A stretch of DNA of 59,233 bases, taken from assembly GCF_021729135.1 (NCBI RefSeq), contig NZ_JAJTWW010000011.1:1-59233 (forward strand), read 5' to 3'. The DNA comes from Brevibacterium daeguense. GTDB taxonomy: Bacteria; Actinomycetota; Actinomycetes; Actinomycetales; Brevibacteriaceae. How positions within the stretch are numbered: the first letter of the stretch is position 1; each line of letters begins with the position of its first letter. The position numbers and the translations under genes are program-made. Positions 1 through 8,699 of this stretch are shown in pieces. The notes below the pieces were generated by a model that saw nothing but the letters and a program-made list of their open reading frames with translations, did not search any database and had not been told where the DNA came from.

Positions 1-1
1 G

Positions 2-721
2 GTGATGGCCGACGGCAAGAAGCACACCGTGAATGCCGCTGCGGCGACCGTGGCGGACGCGTTGGCGGAGGCCGGGGTCGAGCTCGACGGCGACGACATC
101 GTGTCGACGCCGATGACGGCCCCGGTATCCCACGGCCAGGTCGTCGATGTCCTGCGCGTGAAGAACGAGACGAAGACGGTCGAGGAGAAGATCGAGAAGA
201 AGGTCACGGTCAAGGAGACCGCCTCGCTCGACCGCGGCAAGACCAAGGTCGAGAAGCAGGGCCGGGACGGCAAGCGCGAGGTCGTGTACGACATCCGCGT
301 GGTCGACGGCGACGAGGTCAAGAAGGTCAAGAAGTCGGAGAAGACCGTCGAGGAGCCGGTCGAGGAGGTCGTCCTCAAGGGCACCCGCGCCGAGGCGCCC
401 TCGCGTTCCGATGACCGCTCCGGATCAGCCGGCGCCGGGTCAAGCGACTCCGGCGGCACCATGAGCAAGCAGGAGATCATCGACATGCTCGGCGGTCCCG
501 GCACCCGCTGGTACAAGATCGTCAAGTGCGAGTCCGAGTTCAATCCCAAGGCCGTGAACCAGCAGAACCGCGCCCACTTCGGCCTGTTCCAGTTCAAGCT
601 GGCGACATGGCAGTCGGTGGGCGGCTCCGGCAACCCGGTCGATGCCAGCCCGCAGGAGCAGTTCAAGCGCGCCAAGATCCTGCAGGAGCGCGCAGGCTGG
701 AGCCAGTGGGCCTGCGCCTGA
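2..721 (+). CDS. rpfB: Resuscitation-promoting factor RpfB-like, 5' truncated
   Basis: Secreted muralytic enzyme of the Rpf family, which cleaves peptidoglycan glycan strands and promotes regrowth of dormant actinobacterial cells. Only the C-terminal 239 residues lie in the window; the reading frame is open to the left edge, so the first ATG seen is not the true start. Visible order: the end of a DUF348 repeat (about residues 5-50), a charged, Lys/Glu/Val-rich G5 domain (about 53-128), a Ser/Gly/Asp-rich linker, and a lysozyme-like Rpf domain (about 160-239). The Rpf domain carries the catalytic Glu in KCESE and a second Cys at WACA, consistent with the family disulfide. DUF348 plus G5 plus Rpf is the RpfB architecture. 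RpfB genes often precede ksgA; here the gene is followed by a terminator and an unrelated operon on the other strand. Confidence 0.88.
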   Translation: MMADGKKHTVNAAAATVADALAEAGVELDGDDIVSTPMTAPVSHGQVVDVLRVKNETKTVEEKIEKKVTVKETASLDRGKTKVEKQGRDGKREVVYDIRVVDGDEVKKVKKSEKTVEEPVEEVVLKGTRAEAPSRSDDRSGSAGAGSSDSGGTMSKQEIIDMLGGPGTRWYKIVKCESEFNPKAVNQQNRAHFGLFQFKLATWQSVGGSGNPVDASPQEQFKRAKILQERAGWSQWACA

Positions 722-750
722 TCGGGTGAGCTGACTCAGGCGATTCGGAG

Positions 751-777
751 GCGGGCGGCAGATGATCTGCCGCCCGC
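751..777 (+). terminator. Rho-independent terminator of rpfB
   Basis: Perfect 12-bp stem GCGGGCGGCAGA / TCTGCCGCCCGC with a 3-base loop, 30 bases after the rpfB stop, followed by TTT. Confidence 0.8.
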
Positions 778-877
778 TTTCGCATCCCTGGAAGCGCACC
801 TGCTGCTTGCTTCGCCGTTGATCAGCAGAGCACGTGCGCGCGCCTCCGCGCCCCGGGCGCACTGCTTGCCCACGTGA

Positions 878-1111
878 TCATATGGGAGGCGGCACCACGC
901 TGAACAGGTCGCCGGGCTGGCAGTCGAGCGCCTGGCACAGCGCGATCAGCGTGGAGTACCGGACCGCACGTGCTCGGTTGTTCTTCAGCGATGACAGGTT
1001 CGCCAAAGTGATGCCGACTGCGTGCGAGAGCTCTGTCAGCGTCATTCCCCTGTCGACCAGCAGCGCGTCGAGGTGACAGATGACCTGCGCAGAATCGACG
1101 TCGACCTGCAT
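878..1111 (-). CDS. XRE/YozG-type small helix-turn-helix regulator
   Basis: A 77-residue Cro/C1-type DNA-binding protein. Almost the whole length is one HTH domain (about residues 8-70), with the typical turn SHAVGITLANLSSLKNN and the tail ALDCQPGDLF that is common in YozG-like single-domain regulators. A longer reading frame exists, but the ATG at 1111 is preferred because it overlaps the stop of the upstream DUF2975 gene by one base (TGATG), a translational-coupling arrangement. YozG-like HTH proteins are regularly paired with DUF2975 membrane proteins, so the two probably act as one unit. It is the obvious candidate to bind the palindrome upstream of the operon. Confidence 0.85.
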   Translation of the reverse strand: MQVDVDSAQVICHLDALLVDRGMTLTELSHAVGITLANLSSLKNNRARAVRYSTLIALCQALDCQPGDLFSVVPPPI

Positions 1112-1740
1112 CAGACCAGGCCGTCCAGTTCCTGCTCCGCCCGGCGGCCTCGATGGAGGGTCTGCCGGAGCAGCTCCAGGCCACACAGAATCCCAAGCCC
1201 GGTGAAGACCATCTGCGGGGTGACTCCGTTGGTGACGGAAAGATCCGCCAGCGCGAGATCGCGCAGGACCAGATTGGTGCCGAGGACCTTGAAGATCATG
1301 ACGCCGAGCAGCGTGGCGACCAAAGTGATCAGCAGACGCCTCAGCGCGGTGAACGCCGGCTGAGCGAACGGCTCTCCGGCCGCAATGCAGCGAACGACCC
1401 CGGTCATGAACAGCCCGGCCAGTCCCAGCCCGGCGATCCAGACGATCAGGGACGCCAGCAGGAAAGCGACCGTCACCGGCGCCAGCTCGGACAGCGCCAC
1501 CTCAGTCGTGAATAGCCCGGTGATCGGAAGCGTCTCCACACCGGCGAACTGTGCCTCGACGCCGTCCCTGAGATCGGCGTCGAAGGAGACGCTGACCCGC
1601 TGACTGACGAAGATGCGAATAACCTCCGCGACCGAGTTCAGAACGAGGAAGCCCACCGGAAGGATGGCCCACACCATCAGACTCGAGGTGTTCGATCTGC
1701 TGGTCTGCCGGGTGGTGGTTCGAGATCGAGGGGACTTCAT
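1111..1740 (-). CDS. DUF2975 family membrane protein
   Basis: A 209-residue integral membrane protein of the DUF2975 family, function unknown. Four hydrophobic spans are visible (about residues 22-45, 85-112, 133-152 and 173-192), the first after a basic Ser/Thr/Arg-rich N-terminus; the long extracytoplasmic-type stretch between spans 1 and 2 is typical of the family. It is the first gene of a two-gene operon with the XRE regulator. The ATG at 1740 has a clear ribosome binding site, AAGGAG, which lies inside the right end of the operator palindrome (minus-strand reading), so repressor binding could block both transcription and ribosome access. The family assignment is confident from the context and span pattern; the biochemical role is not known. 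Confidence 0.82.
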   Translation of the reverse strand: MKSPRSRTTTRQTSRSNTSSLMVWAILPVGFLVLNSVAEVIRIFVSQRVSVSFDADLRDGVEAQFAGVETLPITGLFTTEVALSELAPVTVAFLLASLIVWIAGLGLAGLFMTGVVRCIAAGEPFAQPAFTALRRLLITLVATLLGVMIFKVLGTNLVLRDLALADLSVTNGVTPQMVFTGLGILCGLELLRQTLHRGRRAEQELDGLV

Positions 1741-1747
1741 GACCGCT

Positions 1748-1798
1748 CCTTATCGAATGTCGATATATCGATAATCAATATATCGATTGTCAATAAGG
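1748..1798. promoter_or_regulatory. 51-bp imperfect palindrome, probable operator of the DUF2975-XRE operon
   Basis: The 51 bases centred on 1773 read nearly the same on both strands. They contain two core repeats, TCGATATATCGA (1760-1771) and TCAATATATCGA (1775-1786), 15 bp apart, flanked by CCTTAT / ATAAGG ends. The AT-rich core stands out from the GC-rich surroundings. The ends supply an AAGGAG ribosome binding site on each strand: one serves the DUF2975 gene, the other would serve a 52-codon open frame at 1805. This looks like a dimer-of-dimers site for the XRE protein of the same operon (inference). Confidence 0.75.
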
Positions 1799-1804
1799 AG
1801 GTCA

Positions 1805-1963
1805 ATGCCTGACCGATGGTGCCCGCAGCGGAGGACAGTGACTGCTGCGGAGGTGAAGGGCTCGACGGGAGGTCAAGTTCTGAGAAGGAGGAGGATCCCT
1901 GAGAAGGAGGAGGAGGAGTGCGCGGGCAGATCGTGTCTTTCGCACGGCTGGATCAGTCGGTAA
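1805..1963 (+). CDS. Possible 52-residue small protein, unproven
   Basis: A short open frame that starts 5 bases after a strong AAGGAGG sequence provided by the mirrored end of the operator palindrome. The product would be rich in Arg and Glu with two Cys, without recognisable domains. It ends where the -10 of the universal stress gene begins. It may be a real divergently expressed small protein under the same operator, or an accident of palindrome symmetry. Codon use is not convincing, hence the low confidence. Confidence 0.22.
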   Translation: MPDRWCPQRRTVTAAEVKGSTGGQVLRRRRIPEKEEEECAGRSCLSHGWISR

Positions 1964-1972
1964 AGTTGTGAT

Positions 1973-3076
1973 ATGGAGCACGCAAGCGGGGCTGCGGCCC
2001 AGGACAGAGTAGTCGTCGGGATCGACGGATCCGACCACAGCCGGCGTGCCTTCGACGTCGCGCTGTCGGTCGCCAAGCGTCAGCACTGGGCGGTCGCCGC
2101 GGTGGCAGCATTCGCTGCTCCATTCGTCGCTGACGAAGCCTACGGATGGGTGTCCGAGCGTTACCGGGAACAGGCGGCGGAATCAGCGCAGGAATTCCTG
2201 GAGACGCTCGTCGCCCAGGCGGAGCAGGCCGGTGTCCCGGTCACCACCCGGACGATCGAAGGGGACGCCGGGGGAGTGCTCGCAGCCGAGAGTCGAAGCG
2301 CTCGCCTCGTGGTCGTCGGCAAGCGCGGGCGCGGACGGTTTGCGGGCCGGCTGCTCGGCAGCGTCTCCGGTCGCCTGGCAGCTCACGCACATTGCCCCAC
2401 ACTGGTCGTGCCCGCGAAATGGGAGTCCGAGGAGTCGGGAGGCCTCTTCGCCCCGCAGCAGGAGCGGCCGGAGGAGAAGGAAGCGGACACGGCCCCGGGT
2501 GAGCTGGTCGCGGAGTCGGACGCCTCGGGCTCCGACCGCCGATCGTTCGAGAACGTCAAAGACGAGTTCAACTTCGACGGCGAGGTCGTCGCCGCGATCG
2601 ACGTCGGCCATGCCTCCTCGACCGTCGCGGAGCATGCCGCCGAGGCCGCTCACCTCTACGGCCGGAATCTGACTCTGGTCTCCGCCGTGCCGCTCGGGGT
2701 CGCCGCCGACAGCTGGTACACCAACCCGGCGAGGGCCAACCTCGTCGACTCCGGTCGCGTGAGCGCCGCCTACTCCGAGCACATGGAGCAGATCGCAGCG
2801 GAAGTCGCCCAGAAGCACCCCGAGGTGTCGACCCGCTGGCAGCTGTTCGACGGCTCCGCCGCCGGCATCCTCTCCGAGGCGACCCGCACCGCGGCCCTGG
2901 TGGTGATCGGCACCCGTGGCCGAGGCGGCTTCACCGGCCTTCTGCTCGGCTCGGTCAGTCAATCCGTGCTCAGCCGTTCCGTGTGCCCCGTCCTCGTGAT
3001 CCCGACCAAGAAGCGCCGTTCCGGGCGCGGCGGCGCCGAGCAGTCCGAGATCCCGACAGGGGTGGGTGAACTCTAG
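1973..3076 (+). CDS. Universal stress protein with two UspA domains
   Basis: A 367-residue cytosolic stress protein made of two tandem UspA domains (about 10-147 and 205-347) joined by an acidic linker. Each domain has the ATP-binding signature: domain 1 opens with VVVGIDGS and carries GKRGRGRFAGRLLGSVS; domain 2 opens with VVAAIDVG and carries GTRGRGGFTGLLLGSVS, both followed by CPxLV. Tandem UspA proteins of this size are typical of actinobacteria, where they respond to hypoxia and other stress. The ATG at 1973 follows a -10-like TAAAGT by six bases, so the mRNA is probably leaderless. The next gene, an FNT-type channel, has its own promoter. Confidence 0.92.
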   Translation: MEHASGAAAQDRVVVGIDGSDHSRRAFDVALSVAKRQHWAVAAVAAFAAPFVADEAYGWVSERYREQAAESAQEFLETLVAQAEQAGVPVTTRTIEGDAGGVLAAESRSARLVVVGKRGRGRFAGRLLGSVSGRLAAHAHCPTLVVPAKWESEESGGLFAPQQERPEEKEADTAPGELVAESDASGSDRRSFENVKDEFNFDGEVVAAIDVGHASSTVAEHAAEAAHLYGRNLTLVSAVPLGVAADSWYTNPARANLVDSGRVSAAYSEHMEQIAAEVAQKHPEVSTRWQLFDGSAAGILSEATRTAALVVIGTRGRGGFTGLLLGSVSQSVLSRSVCPVLVIPTKKRRSGRGGAEQSEIPTGVGEL

Positions 3077-3165
3077 CCGTCTGCCGTTGAGCAGCCGGGG
3101 TCGGTGAACTCCAGCCCCTTCCGCCGGCCTATCCGCAGGCACCTGGTCGGCACTACTGTGAGCGG

Positions 3166-4011
3166 GTGGACGAAAAGCAGCAGCGAGAGCGATTGGGCAG
3201 CTCCGACTTCGACATCGAGGACGAACTGCTCCAGGAGGCGGCGACCACCGTCATCGAGGGTTCCGAGCGCCTCAACCGGACGTGGACCGAGCTCATCGTC
3301 ACGGGGCTGTTCGGCGGCATCGACGTCGGCCTCGGCATCCTCGCGATGATCCTGGTCAAGCAGGCGACCGACTCCGACATCCTGGCGGGCATGGCCTTCG
3401 GGGTGGGACTGCTGGCACTCAAGCTGGCGCACTCGGAGCTCTTCACCGAGGAGTTCCTGCTGCCCATCAACGCCGTGATCGCCGGTCAGGGCACTTGGCT
3501 GCAGATCCTCCGGCTGTGGTCCGTGAGCCTCGTGACCAACCTGCTCGGCGGCCTCGTCTTCGTCTGGATCATGGTCCTCGGCCTTCCCGACTACCACCGG
3601 ACGATCATCGAATCGGCGGCGAGCTATCTCGATCACTCCTCGATCATCGTGATGATCGCGCTGGCGATGCTCGCGGGGGCCACGATCACGCTGTCCACCC
3701 GGATGCAGCAGGGCACGCAGAACGACGTCGTCGCGGCTCTGACGTGCATGATCTCCGGTCTGCTGGTCATCGGGCTCGGCATGCTCCACGGAGCGCTCAA
3801 CGCGATGGTGATCTTCGCGGCGATGCTGGCCGGTGCCGACATCTCGGTCCTCGACTTCCTGGGGTGGTTCGCCCTCGTCATCCCGTTCAACATGCTCGGC
3901 GGGCTGTGCATCATCACCCTGCCGCGAGTCATCAGGACGCACCGCGTCCTCAAGGCCGTGCGCACCGGTGAGCTGTCCCTCGAGAAGCTGGAGCACCAGG
4001 CGATGGGCTGA
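3166..4011 (+). CDS. Formate/nitrite transporter (FNT) family channel
   Basis: A 281-residue inner-membrane protein of the FNT family, which forms pentameric channels for formate, nitrite, hydrosulfide or similar small anions. About 40 cytosolic residues precede six hydrophobic spans; conserved-looking stretches include the loop ALKLAHSELFTEEFLLP, followed by the Asn-rich VTNLLGG, and the second-half equivalent NMLGGLCIITLPR. The substrate cannot be read from sequence. The GTG start at 3166 is chosen because TACTGT lies exactly six bases upstream, the leaderless pattern seen repeatedly in this window. There is no formate dehydrogenase or nitrite reductase gene next to it. Confidence 0.88.
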   Translation: MDEKQQRERLGSSDFDIEDELLQEAATTVIEGSERLNRTWTELIVTGLFGGIDVGLGILAMILVKQATDSDILAGMAFGVGLLALKLAHSELFTEEFLLPINAVIAGQGTWLQILRLWSVSLVTNLLGGLVFVWIMVLGLPDYHRTIIESAASYLDHSSIIVMIALAMLAGATITLSTRMQQGTQNDVVAALTCMISGLLVIGLGMLHGALNAMVIFAAMLAGADISVLDFLGWFALVIPFNMLGGLCIITLPRVIRTHRVLKAVRTGELSLEKLEHQAMG

Positions 4012-4079
4012 ACCGACGCAGCCGGGCCCACTCCGGCAGTGGCGGTCCCACTCCGGCGCGGCCGTGCTTGAATGGGCGC

Positions 4080-4304
4080 ATGAGCGATGAACTCTACGAA
4101 CACGAGTCCACCATTCGGATCTCCCGCGAGCAGGCCGCGGCGAAGCTGCGCGAGCTCGCCGACTCGCTCGAGCGGCAGAACAGCGTCCGGGTCGCCGACG
4201 GCGACCGCGACATCGACGTCAAAGTCGCCGATGTCGTCGAGTACGAATTCGAGGTCGAGGTCGAAGAGGACAAGCACGAGATCGAGATCACCATCAGCTG
4301 GTGA
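4080..4304 (+). CDS. Amphi-Trp domain protein
   Basis: A 74-residue acidic protein with the amphi-Trp pattern: a helix with regularly spaced Arg/Glu (ISREQAAAKLRELADSLERQ), a short beta region, then the strongly alternating EYEFEVEVEEDKHEIEITISW that ends on the signature Trp. Proteins of this family are small, of unknown function, found in many halotolerant and actinobacterial genomes. The ATG at 4080 is six bases after TTGAAT, a leaderless-type arrangement; two direct copies of CCCACTCCGGC (4027-4037 and 4048-4058) lie just upstream and may be a regulator site. Confidence 0.85.
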   Translation: MSDELYEHESTIRISREQAAAKLRELADSLERQNSVRVADGDRDIDVKVADVVEYEFEVEVEEDKHEIEITISW

Positions 4305-4312
4305 ACGCCGAA

Positions 4313-4359
4313 CCCGGGAGGAACGCCCTGCCGAATTGGCGGTCTGCGCTCCTCCCGGG
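4313..4359. terminator. Bidirectional terminator between convergent genes
   Basis: Inverted repeat CCCGGGAGGA (4313-4322) / TCCTCCCGGG (4350-4359) with an inner GCC-GAATT-GGC hairpin, placed between the convergent amphi-Trp gene and the acyl-CoA synthetase gene. Confidence 0.65.
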
Positions 4360-4381
4360 CCGGTGACTCCACGCTGTGCGC

Positions 4382-5962
4382 TCAGCCGATCGCGCGGCTG
4401 AGGTCCTTCCAGAAGGGCGCCCGCAGCACCTTCTTGTCGATCTTGCCGAACGGCGTCTGCGGGAGCTCGGTGACGAACTCGACGGTCTTCGGCCGCGCAT
4501 AGTTCGCGAGCCTGCCCCTGCTGAAGTCGATGAGCTCCGCGTCCGTGAGGGAGCCGGCAGGCGCCTCGGCGGTGGCATCCCGGCACACGACGAAGGCGTG
4601 GACCGCTTCGCCCCAGTCCTCGTGCGGAATGCCGATCACGGCAGCCTGGGCGACCTGCGGGTGCGCGGTCAGCGCGTCCTCGACCTCCCGGGAGTAGACG
4701 TTGAAACCGCCGGAGATGATCATGTCGTTGCGGCGGTCCTTGAGGTAGACGTAGCCCTTGTCGTCCATCGTGCCCATGTCGCCCGTGCGGACCCACCCGT
4801 CCCAGAACTTCTCCGCGGTCGCCTCGGGGTTGCCCACGTATTCCGTGAGGGCGAAGGGTGTCTTGACCGTGATCTCGCCGAGCTCTCCCGGCGGCAGCGC
4901 GTTGCCCTCGTCGTCGGTGACCATGACCTCGGTGAACAGCGATGCGTTGCCGCAGGAGGTCAGCAGCTCGGGGCGGGCAAGGTCGTGGTCGAGCTTGGAC
5001 AGGCGAGTGCAGAACTGCGGTGCCTCGGTCTGGCCGAAGAGCTGGAGGAACACCTGGCCGAAGACGCGCAGCCCGTGCTCGAGGCGGGTCGGCGACATGG
5101 GGGCCGCGCCGTAGACGACGGTGCGGAGTCTGAGATCGGGCAGGGTGTCGAGCTCGTCGATGGCGTCGAGGACCCGGTAGATCATCGTCGGCACCATGAA
5201 GGTCCAGGTGATGTCGTCGCCCACGAGCAGGTCGACGGTGCGCTGGGCGTCGAAGGAGCTGAGGATCCGGATGTTGGCCCCGCGGCCGATGCCGGCGATC
5301 GCGAACGCGCCTGCCGAGTGGGCCAGCGGCGACATCAGGAGCATGCGCTCGCCGACGCCGATCTCCGCCTCGATCATCTGGATGTAGAGCGCCGCGGCGA
5401 CCGAACGGGCCGTGTGGGAAACGGCCTTCGGCTTGCCGGTCGTGCCGCCGGTGAAGTTGAGGTTCGCGCGGGCATCCGGATTGCCGCGATAGCCGGAGGA
5501 GCGGGGCTCCACCTCGGGCCCGGGCGGTGCGACGTGGGGGACCGATCCCGGGATGCGGCGGCCTGCGGGGTCGGAGAGCTGCACGATGATCGGCGCCTGC
5601 TCCGGGTCGAGGTGGGGCAGCAACGCGGATCCGAGCTCGTAGTCGGTCACCAGGACCTTGGCCTGGGCGAAGGCGAGCTGATAGGCGACGGTGTCCAGTG
5701 CCGACATGTAGTTGGCCGGGGTCTTGACGGCGCCCATTCGTGCGATCGCGGAGTCGACCACCACCCACTCCGAGCGGTTGCCGGCGAAGATGCCCACGAC
5801 ATCGCCCTCTGCGACGCCGAGCTCGCGCAGCTGGTCCATCGTCGCGTCGGACCAGGTCCATACCTCGCGGTAGGTGAATTCGCGATCGTCCTCGCGCAGG
5901 GCGGTGAGCGCGCTGTGGACGCGGAAGGAGTGCTCGTAGATCTCGGCAGGGGTGGCGAACAT
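4382..5962 (-). CDS. AMP-forming acyl-CoA synthetase / AMP-dependent ligase
   Basis: A 526-residue cytosolic ligase of the ANL superfamily that activates a carboxylic acid with ATP and transfers it to CoA. Visible motifs in order: the phosphate-binding loop TGGTTGKPKA (171-180), YGAAPM, the adenine-binding QLFGQTE, the hinge region RTGDMG with DRRNDMIISGGFNVYS, and the C-terminal catalytic Lys in PFGKIDKKVL. The loop has TGG in place of the more usual TSG. The frame is open for 32 more codons upstream, but the ATG at 5962 is preferred for its GGAGAG ribosome binding site and because conserved sequence begins there. The substrate is unknown; a medium- or branched-chain acid fits the other acyl-CoA genes nearby. 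It is transcribed alone. Confidence 0.9.
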   Translation of the reverse strand: MFATPAEIYEHSFRVHSALTALREDDREFTYREVWTWSDATMDQLRELGVAEGDVVGIFAGNRSEWVVVDSAIARMGAVKTPANYMSALDTVAYQLAFAQAKVLVTDYELGSALLPHLDPEQAPIIVQLSDPAGRRIPGSVPHVAPPGPEVEPRSSGYRGNPDARANLNFTGGTTGKPKAVSHTARSVAAALYIQMIEAEIGVGERMLLMSPLAHSAGAFAIAGIGRGANIRILSSFDAQRTVDLLVGDDITWTFMVPTMIYRVLDAIDELDTLPDLRLRTVVYGAAPMSPTRLEHGLRVFGQVFLQLFGQTEAPQFCTRLSKLDHDLARPELLTSCGNASLFTEVMVTDDEGNALPPGELGEITVKTPFALTEYVGNPEATAEKFWDGWVRTGDMGTMDDKGYVYLKDRRNDMIISGGFNVYSREVEDALTAHPQVAQAAVIGIPHEDWGEAVHAFVVCRDATAEAPAGSLTDAELIDFSRGRLANYARPKTVEFVTELPQTPFGKIDKKVLRAPFWKDLSRAIG

Positions 5963-6204
5963 ACTCGGACTCTCCAAACGTCGTTGTTCAGTGAAGTGAC
6001 GCACCCGGTCACGCCCACTCGGGTATCCGGCCGCGTCGCGTTCGGCGAGGACCGGCAACCCAGAGGTCGAAAACGAGTGATCGATCAGTTGAGTTTAAAG
6101 GACGGCCGAGTGCGGCGTCCACTCTTTGTCGGCATCGGGGGTGCTCGGTGGGTTCGGGGGTGCTCGGGTTCGGCTTGCTTCTCGGGACGCCGGCGGCTTC
6201 TGGT

Positions 6205-6313
6205 GGTCAGAAAAGTGCGCGGCCCGGATTCCAGAGGTCACAGACGTGCGAGGATCTTCGGATTGCTCGAACTCCTTCGACCATCGGATTCGGCGGGCCG
6301 GACTTCTCTGACC
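6205..6313. other. 109-bp imperfect inverted repeat of unknown role
   Basis: Between the acyl-CoA synthetase start and the groESL promoter lie about 400 bases without a gene. Inside, GGTCAGAAAAGT (from 6205) and its near-complement ACTTCTCTGACC (ending 6313) begin arms of about 28 bases that continue through CGGCCCG on one side and CGGGCCG on the other, with a 52-base spacer. It could be a folded non-coding RNA, a decayed miniature mobile element, or chance in GC-rich DNA; no flanking target duplication was found. Nothing else recognisable lies in 5963-6369. Confidence 0.35.
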
Positions 6314-6369
6314 TTTAGATCCGCTCGTGTGGGAGTGAGGGTGCTTCCGGCCGCCCAATGACTCACGGT

Positions 6370-6396
6370 TTGGCACTCGAGTTGACCGAGTGCCAG
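6370..6396. promoter_or_regulatory. CIRCE element 1 (HrcA operator) with embedded -35
   Basis: TTGGCACTC-N9-GAGTGCCAG matches the CIRCE consensus TTAGCACTC-N9-GAGTGCTAA. The 9-base spacer contains TTGACC (6382-6387), a good -35 box, followed 18 bases later by TAGAGT (6406-6411). HrcA bound here would cover the -35 of the groES promoter. Confidence 0.93.
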
Positions 6397-6405
6397 CCCC
6401 GGTTC

Positions 6406-6411
6406 TAGAGT
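6406..6411 (+). promoter_or_regulatory. -10 box of the groESL promoter
   Basis: TAGAGT, 18 bases downstream of TTGACC (6382-6387). Transcription is expected to start near 6418, immediately before CIRCE element 2, giving a leader of about 140 bases before groES. Confidence 0.75.
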
Positions 6412-6415
6412 CGAT

Positions 6416-6442
6416 TTAGCACCCAGATACTTTGAGTGCTAA
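6416..6442. promoter_or_regulatory. CIRCE element 2 (HrcA operator) at the transcription start
   Basis: TTAGCACCC-N9-GAGTGCTAA, one mismatch from the consensus. It sits at or just after the predicted start site, so the promoter is bracketed by two HrcA sites 46 bp apart. Confidence 0.95.
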
Positions 6443-6558
6443 TACTCAGCACGACGGATCCGGCCACTCGGCACCCGCGACGACGAGCGGCCCCGGACGC
6501 CCACCGCGTCCTCCGTCGACGTCATCGACAAGACCAAGAAGAAGGAGAGTGTCCGAAT

Positions 6559-6852
6559 ATGTCGGTCTCCATCAAGCCGCTCGAAGATCGGCTCGTCATC
6601 CGCCAGGTTGAGGCAGAGCAGACCACCGCTTCGGGACTGGTCATCCCCGACACCGCCAAGGAGAAGCCCCAGGAGGGTGAAGTCGTCGCCGTGGGACCGG
6701 GTCGCGTGGCCGACAACGGCAACCGCGTGCCGCTCGACGTGCAGGTCGGCGACCGCGTCATCTACTCGAAGTACGGCGGAACCGAGGTCAAGTACGAGGG
6801 TGAGGAATTCCTCGTCCTGTCCTCCCGCGACGTGCTCGCCGTCATCGGCTGA
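6559..6852 (+). CDS. groES: Co-chaperonin GroES
   Basis: A 97-residue heptameric lid of the GroEL folding chamber. It begins [17 protein letters not shown], has the mobile loop [28 protein letters not shown] (residues about 20-48) and ends RDVLAVIG, all standard. The frame extends upstream into the CIRCE region, but the ATG at 6559 has the ribosome binding site GAAGGAGAG and gives the normal length. groEL follows 48 bases later. Regulation is by two CIRCE sites, so it belongs to the HrcA heat-shock regulon. Confidence 0.98.
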   Translation: MSVSIKPLEDRLVIRQVEAEQTTASGLVIPDTAKEKPQEGEVVAVGPGRVADNGNRVPLDVQVGDRVIYSKYGGTEVKYEGEEFLVLSSRDVLAVIG

Positions 6853-6897
6853 CATCCTTCCGCTTTCGAATTCCATACCGCAATTCTTAGGAAGTGA

Positions 6898-8493
<1,596 letters not shown>

Positions 8494-8545
8494 TCAGCTG
8501 CTGATCGCCTCGGCTGTCGGGTGACGGTGAGACCGCCACCCGGTA

Positions 8546-8583
8546 CGGCCCCCGGAGAGACCCACTGGTCTCCCCGGGGGCCG
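8546..8583 (+). terminator. Terminator of groESL
   Basis: A 17-bp stem (8546-8562 with 8567-8583, one mismatch) closing a CACT loop, 53 bases after the groEL stop. There is no U-tract, which is usual in GC-rich actinobacteria. Confidence 0.85.
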
Positions 8584-8699
8584 TTCGCGTGCCCGGTCCG
8601 TCCGCCGGTGACGGTATTCTCTTCTGAGTGGACCGGGCCTGCTCCCGCCTCGTTGACATGACAAGGCGGGCCGCCGTTAGATCGATCCAGGAGGCGAAT

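Noticed and set aside
6205..6313. Insertion sequence ends
   Set aside because: No transposase in or near the repeat and no flanking target duplication; kept only as an unexplained inverted repeat.
4376..6361. Large open frame on the plus strand opposite the acyl-CoA synthetase
   Set aside because: It is antisense to a gene with intact family motifs; long antisense frames are expected at this GC content and the product has no recognisable domain.
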